A stretch of DNA of 64,000 nt from Mucilaginibacter aquaedulcis (GTDB taxonomy: Bacteria; Bacteroidota; Bacteroidia; Sphingobacteriales; Sphingobacteriaceae). This document shows positions 24,493-33,408 of this stretch, one piece after another. The notes under the pieces are model-generated. The model saw only the letters and a list, made by a program, of their open reading frames with translations, had not been told where the DNA came from and did no database searches. The stretch spans positions 2,356,001 to 2,420,000 of the forward strand of contig NZ_JAUFPR010000002.1 of NCBI RefSeq assembly GCF_030409325.1, read 5' to 3'. Both the position numbers and the translations under genes were made by a program. Position 1 is the stretch's first letter; the number at the start of each line of letters is the position of its first letter.

Positions 24493-26334
24493 TTAAGCCA
24501 ATTGATAGTTTGGCAGGGCAGTTACTTTTTGATTTTTCAACCACTGTTTAAGCACAAGGAGCTTCCATATCTGGGGCGAGCGGTTCCATTTGCCGGCCAT
24601 ATGATCGTTGATCATACAAAACGCCTTATCGGCATCAATGCCCGGAATATCTTTTAACTCATTTAACGATAGCTGATCATAAACATAGTTTTTAAGCTGG
24701 TTCCTGAACCAATGATTAAAGGGCATGGTAAAACCAGATTTTGGCCTGTTAAACAAATTGGCAGGTACGTATTGATATAAAATATCCTTCAATATTCTTT
24801 TTTGCACGCGGTTACCAAATTTGTAATTATCGGGCAGCCGCTGGGCAAACGTCACTATCCGGTAATCCATCAGCGGAGCACGGGCCTCGACTGCAAACGC
24901 CATTGAAGCGCGGTCAACTTTGGTGTTGATATCACCGTTCAAATATGTCTTGATATCAAAGGCCGACATTTTCTGCAAAAAGCTACCCGATTCGGAACTT
25001 AAAATATCCATAAAAGGAACCCTCAACCCCAATTGTGGCTGTTGAAGCCAGGAATATTCCAAACCGCCCAACATGAGCGCGTAAAGCACATCAATGGAGG
25101 CGGTACTGATGCCCATGGCTATTAATTTATGACGATAATTAGGTGATAATTTGATGAGCTCGCTCATTATTTTGCGCAGAGCCATAGGGCAATCAAAAAA
25201 CTGGTTTGCCATATTTAACCATTTGTACCTGGAGTAACCCATAAAACTTTCATCTCCACCATCGCCACTAAGGGCAACCGTTACGTGTTTTTTGGTGTAC
25301 TTGCTGAGCAATAAAGATGGGATGGCGCTTGAATCGGCAAAAGGCTCATCATAGTATTTTCCGAAGCTCTCGATCAGGCCCATACCTTCGTCTTCGCAGC
25401 ATACAATTTCGTGATGATCGGTTTTCAGATGCCTGGCAATATTCCCTGCAAAAACACTCTCGTCAAAACCCTTCTCTTTAAATTTAATGCAAAACGTTTT
25501 GATCTGCTCAGTATTTTCTGCGGCAAGCGCTGCAACCAGTGAGGAGTCGATGCCACCTGAAAGGAAAACGCCGAGGGGTACATCGGCATGCATCCGGATG
25601 CCAACGGCATCTTTTAACAGTTCCCTGAGTTCTGTTTTGGCTTCCTGGTAGCTACCGGTGTATATATTTGTGTTTTCCTGTTCAATATCCCAGTACTTTT
25701 GTGTTTGGAATTGCCCCGTGATTAAATTGAACATGAAAGTGTGGCCAGCCTGTAGTTTCTTGATCTCCTGCCATGCAGAGCGCGGCTCAGGTACATATCC
25801 CCATATAAAATATTCCTGAATAGCCTGTAGATCAATATTAGTCTGTTGCCCGATAGTAATCTGTATGGCTTGGCTGGCAAATTCAAAATCAAGCCCGTTA
25901 TGCGCGTAATAAAATGGTTTTTTCCCGAGGCGGTCGCGGGCTCCGAAAAAATTTTGCTCCATCGTATCAAAAATTACAAAAGCAAACATTCCATTAAAAT
26001 AATCAACGCAATGGGCTCCATACTCCAGGTAAGCGGCTGCAAGCACTTCCGTATCCGAATCGGTATTAAATTCATATCCCGATTTTTTTAACTTGCATTT
26101 AAGGTGCTGGTAATTATATATCTCCCCGTTAAAAACAACTTTGAGGTGTTTATAGGTAAATGGCTGGTTTGACCGCGGATCAAGATCAACAATAGCCAGC
26201 CTGTTGTGCCCCAGTATTACAGAACCAACGTGTTCAAAGCCGGAATGATCCGGCCCACGGAAATTTACGCTCGCCAGCTTAGCCCGAACAGTATCATCAT
26301 TATAATAAACTGTAGATCCGTATATACCACACAT
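24493..26334 (-). CDS. asnB: asparagine synthase (glutamine-hydrolysing) family amidotransferase
   Basis: The protein is full length (613 residues). The start MCGIYGS exposes Cys2 as the glutaminase nucleophile, with RLAIVDLDPRSNQP and VFNGEIYNY further on. The synthetase domain has the ATP pyrophosphatase loop VFLSGGIDSSLVAAL and LSGDGGDESFMGYSRY. The family transfers ammonia from glutamine to a carboxylate activated by AMP. In O-antigen and capsule loci such enzymes (WbpS-like) can amidate uronic acids instead of aspartate. The position between acyltransferase and glycosyltransferase genes, together with uronate synthesis genes, supports a sugar amidase role; ordinary asparagine synthesis cannot be excluded. 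Confidence 0.88.
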   Translation of the reverse strand: MCGIYGSTVYYNDDTVRAKLASVNFRGPDHSGFEHVGSVILGHNRLAIVDLDPRSNQPFTYKHLKVVFNGEIYNYQHLKCKLKKSGYEFNTDSDTEVLAAAYLEYGAHCVDYFNGMFAFVIFDTMEQNFFGARDRLGKKPFYYAHNGLDFEFASQAIQITIGQQTNIDLQAIQEYFIWGYVPEPRSAWQEIKKLQAGHTFMFNLITGQFQTQKYWDIEQENTNIYTGSYQEAKTELRELLKDAVGIRMHADVPLGVFLSGGIDSSLVAALAAENTEQIKTFCIKFKEKGFDESVFAGNIARHLKTDHHEIVCCEDEGMGLIESFGKYYDEPFADSSAIPSLLLSKYTKKHVTVALSGDGGDESFMGYSRYKWLNMANQFFDCPMALRKIMSELIKLSPNYRHKLIAMGISTASIDVLYALMLGGLEYSWLQQPQLGLRVPFMDILSSESGSFLQKMSAFDIKTYLNGDINTKVDRASMAFAVEARAPLMDYRIVTFAQRLPDNYKFGNRVQKRILKDILYQYVPANLFNRPKSGFTMPFNHWFRNQLKNYVYDQLSLNELKDIPGIDADKAFCMINDHMAGKWNRSPQIWKLLVLKQWLKNQKVTALPNYQLA

Positions 26335-26355
26335 ATTTATAATTATTTATAGTGA

Positions 26356-27417
26356 TCAGTCCTGCAGCAGGCTTTCATAGGCTTGCCCTATTTTATCAAG
26401 CGAAAAGCGGTTATAAGCATCGGCCTTAATGGCTTCATGCTGCCATGATTGCGTACATGCCCTGATAATCAGATTTCTTAACTGGGCTATATTGTCCTGC
26501 TCGGCCACATAGCCATTAAAACCTTCCTGTATCAGTTCATTGGTTCCCCCCACCCGAAAAGTAACAGCCGGAACGCCCAGTGCCAGTGCCTCTAAAACTA
26601 CGTTCGGAAAACCTTCTGTAAATGAGCACAACACCAAAAGATCATGCTGTACTACCTGCGCGGAAACTTCATTGATCTCTCCCAGAAAAGTGACCCTGTT
26701 ATGGAGGCCTTTCAAACTCACCTCTGCCTGCAGATCGGCCATTAGCGGCCCGCCCCCTACCATGGTTAAAATATAATTGGAAGGTAACCCCTGCATCACT
26801 TCAATCAGGCGAAACAATCCTTTTTCGGGACTTAACCGTGCCACTACGATCAGTTTTTTTAGTTGAGTATTATTCAATTGTTTTTTGATAACCGGGGTAT
26901 GCAACACCGGGTTTGATATCACCTTTAGTTTACGTGAGCTGATGCCGTATAACCTTGAAATTGATTGCTGCATCTCGGCCGATTGGCAAACAATAAAATT
27001 AAACCTGACAGCCAGGAACCTGGTAAAAAGGTTATAAAACCGGGCCTTATACCCGTAAAATTGCTTCATTTGCTGCGGGTTATTTGACGCCCGCGCTATA
27101 AGATGGGGCACTTTTAAAAAGCAGGCCACCATTGCGGTTAAAATATTAATATGATCTGTAGTTGAAAAAACCGCGAACGGTTTAGCCGCCTTTAAAAGCT
27201 TGTATAGTTTAAAAAATGATCTGGATGCCTTAACTGTTTTAAGATCTATAAACTGTATGCCCTCAATGTTTGTGGAGAAACATTGCTCGCCTGCATTTAA
27301 AAACACAACTGATACTTCGTAGTCATCCTTGTTAAAATATTGCGAAAGCAGCCAGTAAACCCTTTCAGAACCGCCCGCGCCAAGTGAGCCCACAATCAGG
27401 AATATCTTTTTTTTCAT
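26356..27417 (-). CDS. glycosyltransferase family 4
   Basis: The ATG at 27417 gives MKKKIFLIVGSLGAGGSERVY, a classical GT4 start with the G-G-S/A-E-R motif. A longer frame to 27552 overlaps the polymerase gene and is unlikely. The donor-binding half has LIVVARLSPEKGLFRLIEVM, then VGGGPLMADLQAEV and VLCSFTEGFPNVVLEALALG. It belongs to the run of sugar transferases that build the repeat unit. It starts 22 bases after the polymerase gene. Confidence 0.85.
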   Translation of the reverse strand: MKKKIFLIVGSLGAGGSERVYWLLSQYFNKDDYEVSVVFLNAGEQCFSTNIEGIQFIDLKTVKASRSFFKLYKLLKAAKPFAVFSTTDHINILTAMVACFLKVPHLIARASNNPQQMKQFYGYKARFYNLFTRFLAVRFNFIVCQSAEMQQSISRLYGISSRKLKVISNPVLHTPVIKKQLNNTQLKKLIVVARLSPEKGLFRLIEVMQGLPSNYILTMVGGGPLMADLQAEVSLKGLHNRVTFLGEINEVSAQVVQHDLLVLCSFTEGFPNVVLEALALGVPAVTFRVGGTNELIQEGFNGYVAEQDNIAQLRNLIIRACTQSWQHEAIKADAYNRFSLDKIGQAYESLLQD

Positions 27418-27439
27418 GGTAAATTGGTATAAACCGGGT

Positions 27440-28675
27440 TTATGCGTCAACCAAACTAAGTTCTTCGGCGGGCTCCTCAACCGGCGAGGGTGATGTGAGC
27501 CGGGCACTGTGTAAAATAGCGAAGTACAAAAATAAGGTAGGCCCGTCGGCATCTATCAGCCAGCCATTGTGCGATAGCGCGTTTAGTGATATGGCTATAA
27601 AAGCAAAAACCATTGCCACCAATAAGGCATTTTGTTTAAGCTTTATATGCCTTATAACCTCGCCCGATAATCTTATAATTCGGTAATAAATGGCTCCCAG
27701 CAAACCGATGCCTAAAAATGGGCCTAAGTAGGTTATAAACATTAAATAGGCATTGTGCGAGCTTAAGCCAAAAGTGAATAATGAATTACGATAGGTTACC
27801 TCGTCCCAGTCTTTTCCATAAAATATCAGCCCGAAAGGGTAATCTGCAAATATCTTCAGGTTTTCGGCGGCCATGTTGGCCCTGTTGAAATCATTGGCTT
27901 CTTTAGCCTCATTTTTAGCCAGGATATTATTCTTGGAATCGAAATTATCTTTGAGTACATAGTTATAGATGAGCAGGCTAATGATGGCAACCAATGCAAC
28001 TAAGATCACAGCTTTAAAACGATACTGGATAAACAAGAACACCATTACCGCGCCGCCAAAACTGATAAGTGCCGACCTGTTCATACCCAGGTACAAGAAC
28101 AACATGCACACACAAAATACCAATACCTTGGCCAAAGAATTAAGCCTGAATGTAAACGTGGCTATAAATGCCAAAGTGGTGAAGGCTGCTATCTGGTAGC
28201 CAAAAGTAAATTGTGTGGTGGCTAAACCTGCCGGGCTTTGTTTAACCTGCTCGTCAAGCATGCGTGACCTGAGCGCGTCAATAATATCGGGATGGGTGTG
28301 GTCAAGCACCATAATTATCATGGAAAATGCCAGCCAGGCAAACAACATTAACACCGAAATATGGAACCGTGATTTGTTTGTCCCTACAAAATAATTAAAG
28401 TAAAGGGCACCGGCTATAATGGTAACAAAACTCAGGAAAAACCCGGTATAATCGTTCATTCCCACAATATGGTATAGAAACAGCGCAAGAGTAAATAAAA
28501 AACACTCGCGATAGTAAATAAATGGCGGCAACGGCCTTTGTATAAAAGGCAAAAGCAACAGGCCAAATATCATAGGAGCAGGTATCCTGAAAATATCTGT
28601 CATAAAAATGCCAAAGGCAAGTGTATACAGGTATCCGGCCATTAAACCAAACACAACAACTTTTTTAATTAACAT
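27440..28675 (-). CDS. O-antigen ligase/polymerase-like membrane protein (Wzy-type)
   Basis: The 411-residue protein is almost entirely hydrophobic, with about ten to eleven membrane helices and a large loop at about residues 250-305 (KDNFDSKNNILAKNEAKEAN...NSLFTFGLSSHNAYLMF). A GLSSHNAYL/H-N-x-Y pattern in that loop is typical of the O-antigen ligase/Wzy family, where an external His and Arg take part in polymer transfer. It should polymerise lipid-linked repeat units on the periplasmic side, working with the Wzx flippase encoded at 34577 and the Wzc/Wza pair. Confidence 0.8.
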   Translation of the reverse strand: MLIKKVVVFGLMAGYLYTLAFGIFMTDIFRIPAPMIFGLLLLPFIQRPLPPFIYYRECFLFTLALFLYHIVGMNDYTGFFLSFVTIIAGALYFNYFVGTNKSRFHISVLMLFAWLAFSMIIMVLDHTHPDIIDALRSRMLDEQVKQSPAGLATTQFTFGYQIAAFTTLAFIATFTFRLNSLAKVLVFCVCMLFLYLGMNRSALISFGGAVMVFLFIQYRFKAVILVALVAIISLLIYNYVLKDNFDSKNNILAKNEAKEANDFNRANMAAENLKIFADYPFGLIFYGKDWDEVTYRNSLFTFGLSSHNAYLMFITYLGPFLGIGLLGAIYYRIIRLSGEVIRHIKLKQNALLVAMVFAFIAISLNALSHNGWLIDADGPTLFLYFAILHSARLTSPSPVEEPAEELSLVDA

Positions 28676-28678
28676 AAC

Positions 28679-29290
28679 CTAAAAGGTAGCAGGTTTATCA
28701 CTCACAATCCGTTTGATGGTTTGCCATATAATGATGATATCAAGCCACAGGCTTTGATTATCAATGTAATCCAAATTGTATTGAATTTTTGATGGTATAA
28801 TCTCGCTTACGTAAAGCTTTTCTGGGTCGTCGGCTTTTGCAAGTATATCGTTCTCATCAAAATATCTGATTGATGCACGGTCTGTGATACCGGGTTTAAC
28901 ACTCAGTACCCTTTGCTGATGCAGGGTGTACAGTTCTACATATTTGCGAACTTCAGGCCTGGGACCCACAAAACTCATATCGCCTAAAAGAATATTGAAT
29001 AACTGAGGCAATTCATCAAGTTTATATTTGCGCAGCCAATATCCGGCCGGGGTAATGCGATAATCATGGCAGCCAATGGTTAACAAGCCCCCCCGGTCTG
29101 CATTAGTATACATAGTTCTGAACTTATACAGGTCAAAATCAACACCATCACGACCAACCCTGCGTTGAACGTACAAGGCACCGCCACGAGAGCCCATGCA
29201 TACCAACAGCGTTATTATTAAAAACAACGGTAGCAGGAACATGATGGCAATCAATGCAAAACAAATGTCAAAAGCTCTCTTCAAAAACAT
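28679..29290 (-). CDS. initiating phosphoglycosyltransferase, PglC-like
   Basis: The 203-residue protein has the small monotopic form: one N-terminal re-entrant hydrophobic helix (FDICFALIAIMFLLPLFLII) and the catalytic domain. The domain carries YKFRTMYTNAD, then YWLRKYKLDELPQLFNIL (with the Asp-Glu catalytic pair) and GDMSFVGPRPEVRKYV. The family transfers a sugar 1-phosphate, often a diacetylated bacillosamine, from UDP to undecaprenyl phosphate and so starts each repeat unit. Its neighbours are a DegT aminotransferase and the polymerase, with 3-9 bases between genes. Confidence 0.9.
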   Translation of the reverse strand: MFLKRAFDICFALIAIMFLLPLFLIITLLVCMGSRGGALYVQRRVGRDGVDFDLYKFRTMYTNADRGGLLTIGCHDYRITPAGYWLRKYKLDELPQLFNILLGDMSFVGPRPEVRKYVELYTLHQQRVLSVKPGITDRASIRYFDENDILAKADDPEKLYVSEIIPSKIQYNLDYIDNQSLWLDIIIIWQTIKRIVSDKPATF

Positions 29291-29299
29291 GCTTTCAGT

Positions 29300-30571
29300 T
29301 TAAAAACTCACCCCAACAGGCTCGTATTTTCCGCTTACTTTGTTGAGTTTGCGAACACCCACTTGTTTTTCAACAGCTGTGATAACAGATGCTATAATAA
29401 AGCTGATCTTATCATCAGTTAATTGAGGATATATCGGGAGCGAAATTTCGCAGGCATACTGTTCATAAGCAACCGGATAATCGGTAATGTGATAGCCCAG
29501 GCTTTTAAAATAGGTTAGCATAGGCATAGGTATAAAATGCACATTCACTGTAACACCGGTATGGGTTATATCCTCTATAATAAGATCGCGCTGATCTTCC
29601 GTAATATTTTTAATGCGGAGAGGGAATAAATGATAACTGGTTTCGCGTTTATCATCCATTAAAGGAGGCGGCACAAACCAATCCATATCCTTAAAGCCAT
29701 CACAATATTTTAGGGCGATACTTTTACGCATCGGCAGCAGATCAGACTCATACTTTTTAAGTTGAGCCAACCCTATTGACGCGCAAATATCTGGCATGTT
29801 AATTTTAAGTCCCTGAAACAAAATATCATACCGCCAGCCTGCACCCTGCGATTTAGACAAAGCATCCTTAGTTTGTCCGTTTAGGGTATACATCCGGAGG
29901 TATTTGTATTCGGCCGCGGTATCAAATTTTTCTGGAAGATTCAAACAAATGCAGCCTCCTTCTGCAGTAGTAACGTTTTTAACCGCATGGAAAGAGTAAA
30001 TAGTAATATCGCTCTTTTTTGCCGCAGCAAAACCATTGATACGCGCACCTAAAGAATGTGCCGCATCACTAATCAGTAAAATCCTGCTCAACAAACTTTG
30101 TTTAAATGATTCAGCCACGAACAACCCAGCTATCTCAGGTTCGTTAATGATCGCGTTCAGCTGATCATAATCGCAGGGCCAGCCAGCAATATCAACAGCA
30201 ATGATGGCCTTTGTTTTAGGAGTTATAGCTTTACGAACTGCCTCCGGCGATATACTGAAATCACTATTAATATCAACCATAACAGGTACGGCACCACAAT
30301 GCAAAACGCTCAACGCGGTTGCACAATAAGTATATGCTGGTACAATTACTTCGTCGCCTGCTTTTACCCCGAACCACTTGAGCATCAATATGGTTCCCGA
30401 GGTCCATGAATTAACACAAACAGCGGCGTTTGATGATGTAAGCCTCACAATTTCCTGCTCTAATGCAGCTACTTTAGGACCAGTGGTGATCCATCCTGAT
30501 TGCAATGTATGTAAAACCTCATCCACTACAGTCTGGTCAATAAATGGCGGAGAAAACGGGATATTTATCAT
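29300..30571 (-). CDS. DegT/DnrJ/EryC1/StrS aminotransferase
   Basis: The 423-residue protein is a complete sugar aminotransferase. NSWTSGTILMLKWFGVKAGDEVIVPAYTY holds the cofactor phosphate region; LISDAAHSLGA has the Asp contacting the pyridine ring; and TIYSFHAVKNVTTAEGGCI has the Schiff-base Lys. An insertion of about 20 residues lies near residue 150 (PEIAGLFVAESFKQSLL). It should aminate a 4-keto sugar nucleotide such as the product of the CapD-like dehydratase. It lies next to the initiating transferase gene. Confidence 0.9.
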   Translation of the reverse strand: MINIPFSPPFIDQTVVDEVLHTLQSGWITTGPKVAALEQEIVRLTSSNAAVCVNSWTSGTILMLKWFGVKAGDEVIVPAYTYCATALSVLHCGAVPVMVDINSDFSISPEAVRKAITPKTKAIIAVDIAGWPCDYDQLNAIINEPEIAGLFVAESFKQSLLSRILLISDAAHSLGARINGFAAAKKSDITIYSFHAVKNVTTAEGGCICLNLPEKFDTAAEYKYLRMYTLNGQTKDALSKSQGAGWRYDILFQGLKINMPDICASIGLAQLKKYESDLLPMRKSIALKYCDGFKDMDWFVPPPLMDDKRETSYHLFPLRIKNITEDQRDLIIEDITHTGVTVNVHFIPMPMLTYFKSLGYHITDYPVAYEQYACEISLPIYPQLTDDKISFIIASVITAVEKQVGVRKLNKVSGKYEPVGVSF

Positions 30572-30601
30572 AAAAAAGGTTATTATGCCGATAAAGGGGA
30601 T

Positions 30602-31369
30602 TTACCTGGCCGGTTTAAAATTTCTGAAACCTGCTAACTGGTCTTTTATAAAGTTTATAGCCAGGCGGCTATAAATGTTGTAGTACTCTTTAAAATAATC
30701 TGTCAGCGTATAATCTTTAAAAGTTAATTGCGAAAGCGAAACAAAGCATTTATGGTTTTCAGCTATGAATTTTTTAAGCTTTTCAAATGCCTCATCGGTA
30801 CAGGTTTCCGGATGGTAATTAAATGTCCAAGTATCCTTTGATTTAGCGGCAACTTCAGAAAGTTGTACCGGAATCCATCCAAAACCAAATCTTACGTATG
30901 GTGATGTTAATAAGCCATCGCTGATGATCATTACATCAGAGTGCTTATCAAGTGCTTTAAGAGTGTTGCGGTCAAACGTATGAGCCGGCGCTATAAAAAG
31001 TGGTGTACGAACTCCTTCACGTTTAAATATGGCCGACGCGGCCTTCACCTTTTGCTCCTGAATGTATAAGGGCAAACCGGCAAATTCTGAGCGGTTGTTG
31101 GCTTTAAACAAACCCGAATTTTGAATTTGATAACGGTGTTCAAACCCGTGCATCCCAATAACATAATCCTTTTTTTGCAGGTGCCGCACCAGCGACCAAT
31201 AGTTAGGGTTAAATTCGCCGCAGGCGTTTAGTTTAGGATCCTGGTTATCCGGAATAACAGCTATAATGGGTTTAATATCATAAAGATCAAACAGGTTAAA
31301 GAACCGTTCCCATTTTTTTAAATTATTGGTCGGACACAGGTCATCCAAACGGATCAAGTATTGCACCAT
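30602..31369 (-). CDS. polysaccharide deacetylase-like protein (DUF2334 type)
   Basis: The 255-residue protein begins MVQYLIRLDDLCPTNNLKKW. The paired Asp (RLDD) and the later IGMHGFEHRYQ are the metal-binding Asp and His-x3-His pattern of the NodB/DUF2334 fold. FIAPAHTFDRNTLKAL holds the conserved Pro-Ala-His motif. It lacks a signal peptide, so it would act inside the cell, perhaps removing an acetyl group from a lipid-linked sugar or a sugar nucleotide. It lies 30 bases upstream of the aminotransferase gene. Confidence 0.8.
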   Translation of the reverse strand: MVQYLIRLDDLCPTNNLKKWERFFNLFDLYDIKPIIAVIPDNQDPKLNACGEFNPNYWSLVRHLQKKDYVIGMHGFEHRYQIQNSGLFKANNRSEFAGLPLYIQEQKVKAASAIFKREGVRTPLFIAPAHTFDRNTLKALDKHSDVMIISDGLLTSPYVRFGFGWIPVQLSEVAAKSKDTWTFNYHPETCTDEAFEKLKKFIAENHKCFVSLSQLTFKDYTLTDYFKEYYNIYSRLAINFIKDQLAGFRNFKPAR

Positions 31370-31403
31370 AATTTTTGATTGATTTAATCGGGTTCACGAA
31401 GTT

Positions 31404-32525
31404 TCAGGCATGCTTCAAAAGCAAGTCTTCCCATTTTTTAAATATTTGCTGAGGGCTGTTAGTATCATTAATTTGTACGGCTTCGCTGCCCAGCTCATCC
31501 CTTAAGGTTTGGTTATGCATTAACCTGTTGATGGCGCTGGTTAAATCGGCTACATTTCCTGCCTCAACCAATAAACCATTTTGCCCGTTTATAATAATTT
31601 CTGAAGGGCCAAACTCGCAATCCATTGCAATACTTGGGCAACCAAAACTCATGGCCTCAACCAAAGCATTAGGATAGCCTTCGTTTCGGGATGGCAGTAC
31701 AAATAATTCGGCCTGGCTGTAATAATCCTGAAGATCGGTTCGGGAACCCGTAAATATAATCCTGTCAGATAAGCCTAAATCTGCAGTAAGAGATTCCAAC
31801 TTGTTTCTCTCATCTCCATCGCCAACGATTAGCAGGTCGGTATCATTAATTTGCGCATTGGCAAAGGCCTTTATCAACAGATCAAAACCCTTTACATATT
31901 CAAGCCTGCCAACTCCCAGTATAAATTTGCGGTGATGTACAGGCTGCCCCGATAATGGTTTAAATGCGGGTACAGAATTTGTTATTTTATGAATGTTATT
32001 CAAATCTTTAAATGCCTTGTCTTCCCGCAGGCAATCTTCAACACCTTTTGCGCCTACAACCACAACTTCGGCCTTTTTATACAGCAACGCAGCCAAACGT
32101 TTAAATAAATAATTGAACTGGTTTACCGTACGTTTGGGCGAAGTTCTTTCCGAAACAACATAAGGCGTACCTGTAATAGCGCAGGTTATACCTGTCCATA
32201 TATTTGCTGATGTAATGAACGATAGCACACACATGGGCTTATTTTTCATCAGCAGGCTGCACAACTTGAAAAATGTAAGCAAAACATAATATCCCCTGTA
32301 CAACAGCAAATCGTTTTTGCGCTCAAGCAGGTAAATAACCTCTACACCATCATCAATAGTGTATGCCGGTTCACCATAGTTTAAGGCAATAATTATTGCT
32401 ATACAGTTTAACTGGTTAAAATGGTTGGCCAGCGCTATAAGTACCCTTTCGGCACCGCCGCCTTTTAACGACGGAATAATAAAGAACAACGTGGGCTTAT
32501 ATTGCAAAGCGGATAGTGTTTTCAT
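31404..32525 (-). CDS. glycosyltransferase family 4
   Basis: The 373-residue protein starts PTLFFIIPSLKGGGAERVLIALA, with the G-G-A-E-R motif of GT4 enzymes. The donor-binding domain has FILGVGRLEYVKGFDLLIKAF, then VGDGDERNKLESL and FVLPSRNEGYPNALVEAMSFG. The locus encodes four GT4 enzymes and one GT2 enzyme, which suggests a repeat unit of at least five or six sugars including the initiating one. Confidence 0.87.
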   Translation of the reverse strand: MKTLSALQYKPTLFFIIPSLKGGGAERVLIALANHFNQLNCIAIIIALNYGEPAYTIDDGVEVIYLLERKNDLLLYRGYYVLLTFFKLCSLLMKNKPMCVLSFITSANIWTGITCAITGTPYVVSERTSPKRTVNQFNYLFKRLAALLYKKAEVVVVGAKGVEDCLREDKAFKDLNNIHKITNSVPAFKPLSGQPVHHRKFILGVGRLEYVKGFDLLIKAFANAQINDTDLLIVGDGDERNKLESLTADLGLSDRIIFTGSRTDLQDYYSQAELFVLPSRNEGYPNALVEAMSFGCPSIAMDCEFGPSEIIINGQNGLLVEAGNVADLTSAINRLMHNQTLRDELGSEAVQINDTNSPQQIFKKWEDLLLKHA

Positions 32526-32550
32526 GAAAATGGGGGATTCCTGAATTAAC

Positions 32551-33408
32551 TTACAGCAGGTATTTTACAGTATCATAGGCCTTTCGCAGCCTAAACCTGG
32601 TTAGCTCAAATAACAGATACCTTTTAACATATAGCAGTAGCAGTAACTTTTTCTGTAATGCAGGATAGCTGAAATTTTTAATGATCAGATTAAAATCACT
32701 GATCATGCGCTCCATCCGCACTTGTGTATTAATCATACTCCATATACCGCCAACATGGTTGCGGTAGCAGCTCATTACCTCGGGCATAACATAAATTTTG
32801 CTACCGGTTTGGTGGGTTGCAAAAAGCTTGAATATTTTATCGCCGGCATGGCAGGAAAAAAACCACGGCCTGTGAAATAACTGATGTATCCCCGGTACAT
32901 TACGGTATATTACTGTAGCCGTTTTTGTTTCTTCCTGTTTACCTGCAAGCAGGTCATGATAAGTATGTATTAGCGGCACTGGTTTTGGATGCACATACAG
33001 TGTATTATTATTTTCGTCAATTACCCTGGTGTAGTGGCAGCAAATAACGTAGTCGGGGTTATGTTCTAAAAAATCAACTTGTTTTTGCAGTTTGTGCGGG
33101 TCTGTCCAATAGTCGTCGCCTTCGCAAAGGGCTATGTACTTGCCGGTGCAATACTGAAGTGTATTAATAAGATTATAGTGCGATCCCTGATTTTTTTTTG
33201 TTGAAGTAAACCTTATTTTTTCAGGATATTTTTCGGCAAATGATTTTGCAACACTAACGGTTTCGTCGGTTGAACAATCGTCGCCAACAACAATTTCAAA
33301 TTCAAAACTGGCTTGCTGCATCAGAAAACTTTCAATAGCCTGGGCAAGAAACTTTCCATGATTATAAGTAATACAGCAAATACTCAGCATAGGCTTTTGA
33401 GTACTCAT
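32551..33408 (-). CDS. glycosyltransferase family 2
   Basis: The 285-residue protein has the GT-A fold: LSICCITYNHGKFLAQAIES at the start, VVGDDCSTDETVSVA for nucleotide binding, and IALCEGDDYWTDPHKLQKQ, which contains the metal-binding D-D motif (EGDDYWTDP). The C-terminal 80 residues are basic and helical, typical for membrane association. It overlaps the aminotransferase gene upstream by four bases. It adds one sugar to the repeat unit. Confidence 0.9.
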   Translation of the reverse strand: MSTQKPMLSICCITYNHGKFLAQAIESFLMQQASFEFEIVVGDDCSTDETVSVAKSFAEKYPEKIRFTSTKKNQGSHYNLINTLQYCTGKYIALCEGDDYWTDPHKLQKQVDFLEHNPDYVICCHYTRVIDENNNTLYVHPKPVPLIHTYHDLLAGKQEETKTATVIYRNVPGIHQLFHRPWFFSCHAGDKIFKLFATHQTGSKIYVMPEVMSCYRNHVGGIWSMINTQVRMERMISDFNLIIKNFSYPALQKKLLLLLYVKRYLLFELTRFRLRKAYDTVKYLL

